Assembly: GCF_000317535.1 (NCBI RefSeq) | Contig: NC_019757.1 | Span: 5,359,501 to 5,423,500, forward strand | Origin: Cylindrospermum stagnale PCC 7417 | GTDB taxonomy: Bacteria > Cyanobacteriota > Cyanobacteriia > Cyanobacteriales > Nostocaceae | Direction of reading: 5' to 3' | Length of the DNA stretch: 64,000 nucleotides | Part shown: positions 1-8,551 of the stretch, piece by piece | Position numbering within the stretch: position 1 is the first letter of the stretch | How the letters are laid out: each line of letters starts with the position of its first letter | Translations under genes and position numbers: made by a program | The notes under the pieces: model-generated | Database searches by the model: none | Told to the model about the DNA's origin: nothing | Seen by the model: only the letters and a program-made list of their open reading frames with translations

Positions 1-2
1 TT

Positions 3-134
3 GATTCATTGTTTATATGTCAGGAAACCCTAAGTAAACTACGACGGTGTGGTGTGAAACTTGCTAATACCAATAGAGTAGAAGCAATATCAGCCTTTGT
101 AGCGGAGGCGAGATTCGGTGTTATCTGTTGGTAA
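3..134 (+). CDS. C-terminal end of an unidentified protein (partial)
   Basis: An open frame enters from the left edge and reads 43 codons to a TAA at 132-134. The peptide contains LSKLRRCGVKLANTNRVEAI and ends in a short hydrophobic tail. It has a natural-looking amphipathic composition and no internal stop, which suggests the end of a real gene whose start lies outside the window. I do not recognise the family. It is convergent with the kinase gene that ends at 170. A chance open frame of this length is possible. Confidence 0.4.
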   Translation, partial: DSLFICQETLSKLRRCGVKLANTNRVEAISAFVAEARFGVICW

Positions 135-169
135 ATGGGGTTTTGATGATATTTTTGCACCCCTACGTA

Positions 170-1057
170 TTACTGATAAAATTTTTGATTAAAGTTATTA
201 ATTATTTCGTTCACCTGTATTGTGCGTAATTCGTTATCTAACTCTACTTTTAATTGTAATGCACTTTGATAACGCCATTCTACTCTTCTCCGTAACATAC
301 AAGAAATAATATATGCTAAATTTCCAAATCTTTCAATTAATGATTCAGCTATTTTTCTTGGTTGCCCTTCATTTATCAAATGATCAATTATTTGACGGTC
401 TAAATGTTGAGGGATAGGTTCTTGTCCTGTTAGTAATGTAAGTAGAATTAAACCTAGCTGGTAGATATCTGATTGAAAATCGGAGTAGCCATGTTTTAAA
501 ATTTCTGGAGGAACAGCATTAAAAAAACCAGTATTGGATACAATAGGAGAATATAAATTAGACTTCTTTTTAGATATTCCAAAATCAGCAATTTTTACAT
601 GATAATCAGGAAATAATAAAATATTTCTTAAAGTTAAATCTCTATGTATAACTGTAGATTTATGAATTTCAACTAAAGCTTCGCATAATTTATAACCTAT
701 CCAACAAACATGACTTGGATGAAAAGTCTTATGGATTTTCAAATATTTATCTAAACTCATTAAAGCTTTTTCCATAACTATTACTAACCTAGTAGTACTA
801 GTATAAGGATCGGTATCAATAAAAAAGTCATAAATTTTAACTATGTTTTGATGATCAAAGCCTATTTGATTTGAAATTTCATTAGCCCAAACTTGCAGAC
901 TTTTATCATCAGTAAAATGACAAATCTTAATAGCAACTGGAATTTGGTTGCTATCTATTCCTCCCCATACTTTTCCAAAACAACCTTCACCTAATTCTTC
1001 TGTTAAATAATACTTTATTTCTTTATCAGGATTTTTTAAAATATATTGGTTTTGCAT
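170..1057 (-). CDS. Stand-alone serine/threonine (Hanks-type) protein kinase
   Basis: Predicted cytosolic protein kinase of 295 residues consisting of a catalytic domain only. Visible motifs are the glycine loop GEGCFG near residues 23-28, the ATP-anchoring lysine in VAIK (about K44), a glutamate helix around residue 60, the catalytic loop HRD at 138-140, the metal-binding DFG at 158-160, and a PPE plus DIYQLG stretch in place of the usual APE/DxWxxG. There is no membrane segment or sensor domain after the kinase, unlike many cyanobacterial Pkn proteins. The catalytic loop reads HRDLTLRN, without the lysine of the Ser/Thr consensus HRDLKxxN. I chose the ATG at 1057 over an in-frame TTG at 1069. 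Substrate unknown. Confidence 0.85.
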   Translation of the reverse strand: MQNQYILKNPDKEIKYYLTEELGEGCFGKVWGGIDSNQIPVAIKICHFTDDKSLQVWANEISNQIGFDHQNIVKIYDFFIDTDPYTSTTRLVIVMEKALMSLDKYLKIHKTFHPSHVCWIGYKLCEALVEIHKSTVIHRDLTLRNILLFPDYHVKIADFGISKKKSNLYSPIVSNTGFFNAVPPEILKHGYSDFQSDIYQLGLILLTLLTGQEPIPQHLDRQIIDHLINEGQPRKIAESLIERFGNLAYIISCMLRRRVEWRYQSALQLKVELDNELRTIQVNEIINNFNQKFYQ

Positions 1058-1191
1058 AAATAACAACAATGTATAAAACTATCAAAAATATAACAAAGTG
1101 GCTAGTATGTGTCAATGGCCATTTGTTCAATAACTCTCTTCCTTTGCATCTTTGCGCCTTCGCGTGAGATAAATTCAAAAAATACAAATGT

Positions 1192-1566
1192 TTATGGTAT
1201 AGGAGCTTTTTTCGGATGTTTCCCCGCATAATAGACAATAACCTTTAATTGCTCCTCATCAGGAATATAAAATACTCTATCCCCGCTGGCAACTTCATAT
1301 TCCCAAGCTCCTTTGTAAACTTTACCCTTTAAGGGAAAAACACGCTTGAGTTGTCTAGTAGTTGGTGCATTACATAAATCTTCATAACAACGACAGCAGT
1401 TTTCTGGATAACGTTGCATCAAAGCTTCCCACTCTCGATTAACCCTTTTATTCTTAGCAACTACCAGCCAATTACTATTTGTATTAGACAATGTAGAAGC
1501 CGTCAGTTTTACTTCTGGCGGCTCCACATTATCTGTTAATAGATTTTCTGAAGGATTATCTGACAT
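1192..1566 (-). CDS. RelE/ParE-like toxin of a type II toxin-antitoxin pair
   Basis: Small basic protein of 124 residues. The C-terminal half has the RelE/ParE look: a helix with many Arg/Lys (NREWEALMQRYP, RQLKRVFPLKGK) followed by the strand series WEYEVASGDRVFYIPDEEQL and VIVYYAGKHP. RelE-type toxins are ribosome-dependent mRNA interferases, while ParE-type toxins act on gyrase, and the sequence does not settle which applies here. It lies 8 bases downstream of an antitoxin-like gene on the same strand, the usual antitoxin-first order. The ATG at 1566 is preferred to an in-frame TTG at 1578, which would overlap the antitoxin stop. The N-terminal 35 residues are low-complexity and may be an extension. 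Confidence 0.6.
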   Translation of the reverse strand: MSDNPSENLLTDNVEPPEVKLTASTLSNTNSNWLVVAKNKRVNREWEALMQRYPENCCRCYEDLCNAPTTRQLKRVFPLKGKVYKGAWEYEVASGDRVFYIPDEEQLKVIVYYAGKHPKKAPIP

Positions 1567-1574
1567 ACAAAAAT

Positions 1575-2069
1575 TCAAGCAGCACGGCTAATAGATGGCT
1601 GTGTTAATGGTATCTCATCAGTCTCATCATTAAAGGCTGCTGCTAGATCAGGACTGGTGATTGCGATCGCACTTTCATGCCATTCATGAATAATAGCATC
1701 AATCAAATCCCAAGCCTCATTAGAAGTATCAGTTAAGCGAAAAGCCTCACTTACCTCTTTAATAAAATCTTGCAATTCATCTGCATCAAATATGCTCAAC
1801 CATCCATAAGGATGCTCATAACCTATTTTTTGTCCTAACAATAACCGAAACGCAACCGATAACACCTCAAAAACAGCCTTACTTTGTGTTATCCCTTTCA
1901 CAAGATAAGCCATATCTACACGACGCAATAGCGCAAAAGATTGGTCATTGCGAGTAATTGTGATTGGATGTTCATAAGCTTTGTCTAGAATTCGTCCAGG
2001 TTGACGATTTAACTCAGTAGCTGTAACCAACTCATCTGAGTAAGCATTGCTAAAAATTGCCATTGACAT
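1575..2069 (-). CDS. Phd/YefM-like antitoxin with long C-terminal extension
   Basis: The first 60 residues read like a Phd/YefM antitoxin: a short N-terminal strand, then VTATELNRQPGRILDKA and ITITRNDQSFALLRR, the DNA-binding fold that normally autoregulates a toxin-antitoxin operon. The protein is 164 residues, about twice the usual Phd/YefM length. The additional acidic C-terminal 100 residues presumably include the toxin-neutralising part. The toxin gene follows at once. A second in-frame ATG at 2063 gives MAIFSNA and is equally plausible as the start. The DNA upstream (about 2080-2150) is AT-rich and contains TACGTACTATTATACGTAA, a possible promoter/operator with TACGTA repeats. Confidence 0.65.
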   Translation of the reverse strand: MSMAIFSNAYSDELVTATELNRQPGRILDKAYEHPITITRNDQSFALLRRVDMAYLVKGITQSKAVFEVLSVAFRLLLGQKIGYEHPYGWLSIFDADELQDFIKEVSEAFRLTDTSNEAWDLIDAIIHEWHESAIAITSPDLAAAFNDETDEIPLTQPSISRAA

Positions 2070-2176
2070 GATACCTGCGTTTTCCAGAAACGCTGACTTA
2101 AATTTGAAGATGATATTACGTACTATTATACGTAACCATTCTCATTTGTCAATAGGTAACATTACAAAAACCTTTG

Positions 2177-2367
2177 TTTCGGTTTTCATTTTTCCTTTGC
2201 GCGAAACGAAAATTAGAACTTTTTCAAGAACCAATTGGTAAAATATTATTAGAAAATCAACGCCTTTGTTTACTTGTCTTCGACTCAAAACGAGAGGTTA
2301 TCCTGCAATGGATACCTTAGATAATTATCGCCAAATCATTCAGAAAATATTATTTGCATTGGGTTAG
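2177..2367 (+). pseudogene. Decayed xisH-xisI pair (tail of xisH, first 19 codons of xisI)
   Basis: Reading + strand from about 2222 gives LFQEPIGKILLENQRLCLLV, then DSKREVILQWIP and a TAG at 2318-2320. This is the characteristic C-terminus of XisH proteins. An ATG at 2308 overlaps it in another frame and reads MDTLDNYRQIIQKILFALG before a TAG at 2365-2367. That is the N-terminus of XisI, which normally runs to about 110 residues. XisH/XisI are named for control of fdxN-element excision in heterocysts and are widespread paired genes in Nostocales. Both genes are broken here: xisH lacks its front and xisI its rear. Identification is from memory of the family ends. Confidence 0.7.
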
Positions 2368-2399
2368 ATTTTGCATTATTTATATAGAGATGTAGATAT

Positions 2400-2640
2400 T
2401 ACCAACAAACCCGCCTCAGAATTCATTCTGAGGCTAATATATAAAGTTAGCTAAAGCTGACTAAATTATGATGAATTGTAGTTCGGTAAATTCTTCTAGT
2501 CGGCTTCAGCCGACTTTTGCTATTAGACTGAGAATTCATTCTCAGGCGGTATGCTTTTGCTATTAGACTGAGAATTCATTCTCAGGCGGTATGCTTTAAC
2601 TCGAAACGAGAGGTTGTACTGCAAAGGTTAAATTTTTGCG
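2400..2640 (+). repeat. Palindromic direct repeats plus a second XisH-tail echo
   Basis: A 40-bp unit containing the palindrome CTGAGAATTCATTCTCAG occurs twice in direct tandem (about 2515-2554 and 2555-2594). A related palindrome, CCTCAGAATTCATTCTGAGG, lies at 2413-2432. Directly after the tandem copies, 2599-2637 reads NSKREVVLQR in one frame, nearly the same as the XisH tail DSKREVILQW seen 300 bases upstream. The stretch thus looks like a mixture of a mobile palindromic repeat and a second scrap of xisH. A weaker relative of the palindrome (CCTCAGAATCAATTCTGAG) sits near 21850. Confidence 0.65.
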
Positions 2641-2675
2641 TTTTTTCTTTGTGTCTTTGCGTGAAATAAAAATCT

Positions 2676-2795
2676 TCACCCCAAAGTCAAAATACCCTCT
2701 TGAAAATCCAGCACCAAACGCAAAAACTTTAACCATTCAGAACCTAATAAGACTTCTGTAATGTTATTCCCAATTTGATTTTTTCTAAAACTTGT
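2676..2795 (-). pseudogene. C-terminal remnant of a clan AA aspartic-protease-like gene
   Basis: The minus strand reads, after a stop, a run of about 39 codons containing NNITEVLLGSEWLKFLRLVL and DFQEGILTLG, ending in TGA at 2678-2676. The pattern (LLGS-W-L-F-LVLDF-G-LTL) matches the end of small retropepsin-like proteases common in cyanobacterial toxin-antitoxin-like gene pairs. The active-site DTG region is absent, so only the tail survives. About 20 bases further upstream, 2814-2930 minus strand is another open scrap (SQIATGRYANYEDVFSKVLK) that could be from the partner gene. I cannot name that one. Confidence 0.4.
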
Positions 2796-2985
2796 AAATG
2801 CAGCGGGTTATGTTTATAACGAAATAACCCTAAGCAACTTCAAAACCTTACTAAACACATCTTCATAATTCGCATATCTACCAGTAGCAATTTGAGATAC
2901 ACCTCTCAGGGTATAATTGTTACATAGGGATTGATTATATTGTAATTCCAGATAAGTAATTCAATCAAAAACTAATATTAACTCT

Positions 2986-4416
2986 ATGAAAATCGCACCT
3001 TTACCCCCCAACGAAACAGATAGGCTAAAAGCACTCGATAGTTATAAAATTCTTGATACTGCGGCGGAAAAGGGATTTGATGATCTAACTGCCTTGGCAG
3101 CGTATATTTGCGGTACTCCCATCGCCCTAGTTAGCTTAGTGGACGCAAATCGGCAATGGTTCAAATCAAGATTCGGCTTAGAAGCGACAGAAACCCCTAA
3201 AGAGTTGGCTTTCTGCGCCCATGCTATTTTGCAACCGCATGAGCCGCTGATTGTTACAAATACACTAGAAGATGAGCGGTTTGTTGATAACCCATTGGTA
3301 ACTACTAACCCCAAGATTCGCTTTTATGCAGGAACACCTCTAGTAACAGCGGATGGTTTTGCCCTCGGTACTTTATGCGCAATTGACACTATTCCTCGAA
3401 ATCTCAGTCCAGAACAAATTGAAGCGCTACGGAGGTTAGGTCGTCAAGTAATCACACAAATGGAACTAAGAATTAATTTAGTTAATTTAGAAAACAATAT
3501 TATCCAGCGTCAGCAAGTGGAAGAAAATTTACGCCGGAGTAATCAGAATCTTACCCACACCCTACAGAAGTTAAAGCATACTCAAGCAAAACTGATTCAT
3601 GGGGAGAAAATGTCCAGTCTAGGACAGCTAGTTGCTGGCATAGCCCATGAAATTAATAATCCGATCAATTTTATTTACGGCAATCTCAATCATGTTGGCG
3701 ATGATGTTCAAGATTTGCTCGATTTAGTACATCTTTATCAACTACACTATCCGGAACCAAATTCTGAGATTCAACAAAAATCTGAAGCTATTGATTTTTC
3801 TTATCTGGCTGAAGACCTTGCCAAAATCTTATCTTCTATGAAATTGGGTACTAATCGCATCCGGCAAATGGTGCTGTCGTTGCGTAACTTTTCCCGGTTA
3901 GATGAAGCCGAGAAGAAATCTGTTGATATTCATACAGGGATTGATAGCGCTCTATTAATTTTGCAGCATCGACTGGAGGCTAAAGGAGTGCATTCTGGTA
4001 TTCAAGTTATTAAAGAGTATGGCGCTCTCCCATTAGTCAATTGCTATCCTGGACATCTGAATCAAGTTTTCATGAATATCTTGAGTAATGCTATTGATGC
4101 TTTAGAGGAGTCATTAGTCAACAAGTCTGAGCAAAAGACTGAGTTGAAAATTCGGATTCGTACTGTATATTCTTCCTCAGGTTATGTTGTGGTGCGGATT
4201 GCTGATAATGGATTGGGTATTCCTGAGGCTATTCGTAAACGGATATTTGACCCGTTTTTTACGACTAAGCCAATAGGAAAGGGTACAGGTTTAGGACTTT
4301 CTATCAGTTATCAGATTGTGGTTAATAAGCATGGTGGTGTCTTTAAGTATTTATCAAAGCCGGGGAAAGGTACGGAGTTTTGGATTGAAATTCCTTGTGA
4401 TAAAGAGAATAACTAA
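2986..4416 (+). CDS. GAF-domain sensor histidine kinase
   Basis: A 476-residue soluble two-component sensor kinase. Residues about 20-165 form a GAF domain that begins with the [15 protein letters not shown]-type lead seen in many cyanobacterial kinases (here [17 protein letters not shown]) and contains CAHAILQ and FYAGTPL. A coiled linker (residues 165-205) precedes the HisKA segment [20 protein letters not shown], with the phosphoacceptor at H221. The ATPase domain follows, with the N-box [28 protein letters not shown] and GTGLGLSIS. No transmembrane segment or receiver domain is present, and no response regulator is adjacent. Its signal is unknown, and GAF domains of this group may or may not bind a ligand. 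Confidence 0.9.
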   Translation: MKIAPLPPNETDRLKALDSYKILDTAAEKGFDDLTALAAYICGTPIALVSLVDANRQWFKSRFGLEATETPKELAFCAHAILQPHEPLIVTNTLEDERFVDNPLVTTNPKIRFYAGTPLVTADGFALGTLCAIDTIPRNLSPEQIEALRRLGRQVITQMELRINLVNLENNIIQRQQVEENLRRSNQNLTHTLQKLKHTQAKLIHGEKMSSLGQLVAGIAHEINNPINFIYGNLNHVGDDVQDLLDLVHLYQLHYPEPNSEIQQKSEAIDFSYLAEDLAKILSSMKLGTNRIRQMVLSLRNFSRLDEAEKKSVDIHTGIDSALLILQHRLEAKGVHSGIQVIKEYGALPLVNCYPGHLNQVFMNILSNAIDALEESLVNKSEQKTELKIRIRTVYSSSGYVVVRIADNGLGIPEAIRKRIFDPFFTTKPIGKGTGLGLSISYQIVVNKHGGVFKYLSKPGKGTEFWIEIPCDKENN

Positions 4417-5035
4417 GCTGTGGAAGGTGCGTTTGATTTGTAATTAATGGTTGCACAGTAGGGGAGGTATAGGCAGCAGCATCAGAAACAGATTTTTCTG
4501 GCTCAGGGTGACACTCTATAATTAACCCATCAGCGCCACAAGCCACAGCAGCTCGCGCCACAGGAGCCACCAGTTCCCGTTTACCCACAGCATGGGAAGG
4601 ATCGACAATCACAGGTAAGTGAGTGATTTGCTTGAGAGCCGCCACATCTCCTAAATCCAGCACATTGCGGGTGTAATCGTCGAAGCTGCGAATACCTCTT
4701 TCGCACAACACCACATCAGGATTTCCGTGGCTGAGGATATATTCAGCCGCCATCACGAATTCTTCAATTGTCGCTGCTAAACCACGCTTGAGCAAAATCG
4801 GCTTTCCCGCTTGTCCCAAGGCTTTGAGCAAATCGAAGTTTTGCATATTGCGACTGCCAATTTGCAGCATATCAGCATGGGCGGCGACTAGTTCAATTTG
4901 GGAAATTGACATGACTTCGGTGACTACAGGGATATTGTAATGCGATCGCTGGAAAGCGGGCGCAAAGCGCCATCGTGGGAGCGGGTGCTGTTGCCCAACC
5001 ATCCTTTCAGCCAGCCTCGGCAACATACGCACCAT
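4343..5035 (-). pseudogene. 5'-truncated DAHP synthase (3-deoxy-7-phosphoheptulonate synthase)
   Basis: Residues 36-185 of this 230-codon frame match the C-terminal half of type I DAHP synthases, the first shikimate-pathway enzyme: [67 protein letters not shown] and [12 protein letters not shown]. The N-terminal half, including the phosphoenolpyruvate-binding GPCSVE and KPRTSPY motifs, is missing. The first 35 codons, apparently from repeat DNA, do not fit the family. After SVSDAAA the sequence also departs from the usual ending and overlaps the 3' end of the histidine kinase on the other strand. I read it as a truncated gene copy, not a working enzyme. Confidence 0.75.
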
Positions 5036-5462
5036 TGCACCCTAGCCAAAATTTCTAATCCTGCCTCCCCCATTCCCTAGCAAGAGTCAACGTTGTCAAT
5101 AGCCCCACAACAGCCAAAAAAACGATAGACTCATTACAAATGTCAAAATCAAGACTTTTTACCTGTTTGCGTAGACTACGCAGTATTGGGGATTGGGGAA
5201 ATCGCGGCCCCCACGTTCGGCACAGTGGGGCTTAGGGGTGTGGAGATTGCATATTGGGCAATTGGAGGAGACTTGAAAGAGACTTGATCCATAATTTCCC
5301 CTTACCTTGTCGCCTTGTCTGTCTTTTACCCCTCAAACAGTCCCCATGAGGTAATTGGTAACGGCAAGGATATCAAGATGAATGGTGAAATAGCTGACAA
5401 TTAATAATTTTTTCCAAATCATTATTGAATCGATCAACTTGTTAGAAGTACCAGTCTTAATT
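5036..5462. other. Gene-free stretch
   Basis: About 430 bases with no credible open frame. It contains a short palindromic bit (GCGTAGACTACGC at about 5168) and G-rich, AT-poor segments typical of Nostoc intergenic repeats. The last 100 bases presumably hold the promoter of the following gene, but I see no clear -35/-10 pair. Confidence 0.5.
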
Positions 5463-5954
5463 ATGCCCATTTCCAAAATTTTAGCCACACGTCTCGACCA
5501 ACATGGAGTTTACTCTTGCCCAGTTTGTCGGGTTGGAAAAATTTCCCCCATGCCATTGATGGAGGCTATGTCTTGTGACTTTTGCCAAGAGATTTTTACC
5601 GTCAATCTAGAACAACAGCAAATCAAGCTGCCTTCTAGACAACCTCCTTTAATTTGGCGTTGGACTGGCTTTAATTGGACAGAAGCCCAATTGGAAGGCG
5701 TAGACTTAGGTTGGGGTTACGGGCTAGCAGCAATTGCTTTTATTATCCTTCCCACTACTTTAATTGGCATCACAGCTTACTATTTTCCGCCAACTCCCAA
5801 CGCTCCTATTACCTGGATGCCATATATCTGGACAATACTCACTTTTTTGGCGCATTTAGCCATTATTATTTGGATATTTATTGAAATTTATCAAATTCCA
5901 GTTACAGCATATTTGAGAGCCATAACTCGCTGGAGAAGTGGCCTAATTAGGTGA
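5463..5954 (+). CDS. Conserved hypothetical membrane protein with N-terminal zinc-ribbon-like motif
   Basis: A 163-residue protein from ATG 5463 (an in-frame TTG at 5439 is less likely). The N-terminus has paired cysteines, YSCPVC at about residues 17-20 and SCDFC near 38-41, the arrangement of a small zinc ribbon. It is followed by a short soluble piece (residues 45-75) and two hydrophobic segments: GLAAIAFIILPTTLIGITAY at about 86-105 and IWTILTFLAHLAIIIWIFIE at about 119-138. Predicted to sit in a membrane with the zinc-ribbon in the cytoplasm. No function is known to me. It is monocistronic by spacing. Confidence 0.7.
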   Translation: MPISKILATRLDQHGVYSCPVCRVGKISPMPLMEAMSCDFCQEIFTVNLEQQQIKLPSRQPPLIWRWTGFNWTEAQLEGVDLGWGYGLAAIAFIILPTTLIGITAYYFPPTPNAPITWMPYIWTILTFLAHLAIIIWIFIEIYQIPVTAYLRAITRWRSGLIR

Positions 5955-6305
5955 AGGGGAGAATAATTAATCATATGTATCCAGCCAAGTTCTACAGCGC
6001 CTCGACACAAAATCTCCAGGGATTGCTAATCATCTGTGCCTTCCTTGTGGTTTCCTCATACTGGCTGGTTTGATTTTGTCTGCACAGTGTAAAATTGTTG
6101 CACCACAAAAAATAGTATAAAATTTGACTATAATTTAGTAACAGCTACCACTCAGCCAGCCAACTTGCCAAATTTATGGCAAATTATCGGAAAACAAAGT
6201 TAATTTTAGCTGAAATAGCCCAATAAAACAGGAATTATATCAATGATTAAGCCGATAGATGGCTGCATCACTCATAATTAATTTGATTGTCCACCAAAAT
6301 ATTGT
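5955..6305. other. Intergenic region upstream of the DnaJ-pentapeptide gene
   Basis: About 350 AT-rich bases without an open frame. It includes TTGCACCACAAAAAATAGTATAAAAT (about 6098-6122, quoted in two parts: TTGCACCAC and TAGTATAAAAT), which could serve as a promoter for the gene starting at 6306. There are no repeats of the families seen elsewhere. Confidence 0.35.
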
Positions 6306-6953
6306 ATGAGCGAGCTGGAGCGGTACTATAGAGTCTTGGAATTAGAGCCTGGGGCAACACTTGAAGAAGTTAACCAGGCTTACAAAGATTTAGTTTTTGT
6401 TTGGCACCCCGATCGCATTCCCAAAGACAATCTCCGCTTACAACAGAAAGCACAAGACAAACTCAAAGCAATTAATGAAGCTCGCGAAAAATTGCGCTCT
6501 TTAAAAATCAAGCATCAAACAACACATAGCTCAACGACGCCGCCGCAAAAAACACCAACGCCAACAAACTCTCCACCGCCCAAGCAAAACCAAGACTTGA
6601 GTGGCAAAGACTACAGTCGAGCAAACTTGAGCAATAAAGATTTATCTGGCAGAAATCTGAGTTATGCCAACTTGAGAGGTGCAGATCTCAGCGATACTTT
6701 TATGCACAAAGTTAATCTCAGAGGCGCGGATTTGTCAGAAGCAAATTTGTTTAGAGCTAATCTGCTTTTGGCTGACATGAGAGAAGTGAATTTACGCTCT
6801 GCTAATTTGATTGGCGCCGATCTCAGTGGTGCCGACTTGCGGGGGGCTGACTTGACGGGGGCGCGGATTCGTTCAGGCGATCGCCTGCTGGTGAAACTGA
6901 TTGGCGCTAACTTGGCTGGAGCAATTATGCCTGATGGCGCAATTCATCAGTGA
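6306..6953 (+). CDS. DnaJ-domain protein fused to pentapeptide repeats
   Basis: A 215-residue fusion. Residues 1-65 are a J domain (YYRVLELEPGATLEEVNQAY, then the HPD tripeptide at about 36-38), which stimulates the ATPase of an Hsp70 partner. A proline/threonine/glutamine-rich linker (about 75-98) follows. Residues 100-200 are pentapeptide repeats of the A(D/N)LXX type (for example LRGADLSEANLFRANLLLAD), a right-handed beta-helix that usually acts as a protein-interaction surface. No zinc finger or DnaJ C-terminal domain is present, so it is likely a targeting co-chaperone and not a general one. The substrate is unknown. Confidence 0.85.
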   Translation: MSELERYYRVLELEPGATLEEVNQAYKDLVFVWHPDRIPKDNLRLQQKAQDKLKAINEAREKLRSLKIKHQTTHSSTTPPQKTPTPTNSPPPKQNQDLSGKDYSRANLSNKDLSGRNLSYANLRGADLSDTFMHKVNLRGADLSEANLFRANLLLADMREVNLRSANLIGADLSGADLRGADLTGARIRSGDRLLVKLIGANLAGAIMPDGAIHQ

Positions 6954-7048
6954 ACTCAACCCTAGTTGGCAAAATGGCGAAAAAACCGAGTTGGCGGTAC
7001 CTGCAATATGCGAAACTTGGCAATATTACCTAAATATTCAGTTTCAAC

Positions 7049-7534
7049 ATGAGTAGCACAATATCTGACATCACCGTCAAGACAATCAACGGTGAGGATA
7101 AGCAGCTAAACGAGTACACTGGCAAGGTACTCTTAATTGTGAATGTGGCTTCCTACTGCGGTTATACCCCTCAATATGAGGGACTAGAAAAGTTAAACCA
7201 AAAGTACCGGCAAGCAGGGTTACGCATTTTAGGCTTCCCCTGCAATGATTTTGGAGCACAAGAACCAGGAAGCAATGAAGAGATTGTGCAATTTTGCACG
7301 AGCAAGTTTAGCGCTTCCTTTTCCATGTTTGATAAAGTTCATGCTAAAGGTTCCCAGCAGCATCCCCTTTATGCTCGACTTACCAATGCAGTTGAGCCAA
7401 CAGTTGAAGTTGCTTGGAACTTTGAAAAATTTTTAGTCAACAAGCAGGGCGAAGTCATAGCTCGATTTAAGAGCAGTGTCCAGCCAGATTCACCAGAATT
7501 AATTGCCATAATTGAAGAAGAATTAGCAAAATAG
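7049..7534 (+). CDS. Glutathione peroxidase family protein (cysteine type)
   Basis: A 161-residue thiol peroxidase that reduces hydrogen or lipid peroxides, most likely with thioredoxin or NADPH as donor as in other cyanobacterial Gpx-like enzymes. The catalytic set is visible: C37 in NVASYCGYT (cysteine, not selenocysteine), Q71 in FPCNDFGAQEPG, and W123-N124 in VAWNFEKF. The length is normal for the non-selenium family, and it lacks the oligomerisation loop of animal enzymes. There is no signal peptide, so it is cytosolic. It stands alone, with an AT-rich inverted repeat (AAATTCAAAA...TTTTGAATTT) just downstream that could end transcription. Confidence 0.93.
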   Translation: MSSTISDITVKTINGEDKQLNEYTGKVLLIVNVASYCGYTPQYEGLEKLNQKYRQAGLRILGFPCNDFGAQEPGSNEEIVQFCTSKFSASFSMFDKVHAKGSQQHPLYARLTNAVEPTVEVAWNFEKFLVNKQGEVIARFKSSVQPDSPELIAIIEEELAK

Positions 7535-7704
7535 TCAACCCCTAGGGGAAATTCAAAATTCAAATTTCAAAAGAGTTTATTTCATTTTGAATTTTTAATT
7601 TAGAATTTTGGCTCGAAGCGTAGCGATAGTCATTAGTTGAAAATTCTTGTACTATCGCCTCTTAAATCTGGGGAGTAATTTAATTTATTTGTGTCAGAAT
7701 TGTT

Positions 7705-8529
7705 ATGAATGTTGCAATCATTGGTTGTGGTTATGTCGGTTATACAGTTGCTCAATATTGGCAGCAAAAGTTAAATCTTGTTATCAGTGCAACCACAACA
7801 ACCCCTGAACGTGTCCCAGCACTCCAAGCAGTAGCTCAAAAAGTTATAGTTACCGAAGGGAATAACCTAGAAGGACTAAAATCTGTTTTACAAAATCAAG
7901 ATGTTGTCCTGTTAAGTGTGAGTGCAAAGGGTGCGAATGTCTATGAAGAAACTTATCTGCATACTGCCAAAAGTTTAGTTTCCATTTTGCCGCAGTTTCC
8001 CCGGATTAGCCAATTAATCTATACGGGAAGTTATTCGGTTTATGGGGATAGAAATGGTGTTTGGGTAGATGAAGAAACACCGCCAGCACCTCCTAATATT
8101 AATGCCCATATTCTCCTAAAAACTGAGGAAATTTTGCTCTCAGCAGCTAATGAAAATCTCCGTGTTTGTATCTTGCGTTTGGGGGGAATTTATGGCCCTG
8201 GTAGGGAACTGGTGAAAATATTTGGTCGAGCCGCTGGTACAACCCGTCCCGGTAATGGTGAGGATGTCACAAATTGGGTTCACTTGGATGATATTGTTGG
8301 TGCTATAGAGTTTGCCCGTCACCAACGTTTTCAAGGTATTTATAACTTGGTGGATGATGCACACCTCACCAGTCGAGAATTACTGGATACGGTGTTTACA
8401 AAACATGATTTGCCTAATGTTATATGGGATACGAATAATAAAATTCTCCGTCCATATAATACCTGGGTATCGAATCAAAAGCTAAAAGATGCAGGATACC
8501 AGTTTATTCATCCTCAGATGATTTTTTAG
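7705..8529 (+). CDS. NAD(P)-dependent epimerase/dehydratase family protein (YeeZ-like SDR)
   Basis: A 274-residue atypical extended SDR. The nucleotide-binding GCGYVG is at residues 7-12 (Rossmann fold), and YTGSYSVYGDRNGVWVDE around 112-129 is the hallmark stretch of this subfamily. GGIYGPGRELV and NWVHLDDIVGAIEFA follow. The substrate is unknown, and members are often annotated as sugar-nucleotide epimerase-like. It is followed after 22 bases by an alpha/beta hydrolase-fold gene on the same strand, which suggests an operon. Confidence 0.85.
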   Translation: MNVAIIGCGYVGYTVAQYWQQKLNLVISATTTTPERVPALQAVAQKVIVTEGNNLEGLKSVLQNQDVVLLSVSAKGANVYEETYLHTAKSLVSILPQFPRISQLIYTGSYSVYGDRNGVWVDEETPPAPPNINAHILLKTEEILLSAANENLRVCILRLGGIYGPGRELVKIFGRAAGTTRPGNGEDVTNWVHLDDIVGAIEFARHQRFQGIYNLVDDAHLTSRELLDTVFTKHDLPNVIWDTNNKILRPYNTWVSNQKLKDAGYQFIHPQMIF

Positions 8530-8551
8530 CAGATATTTAGCAGCTTGAATT

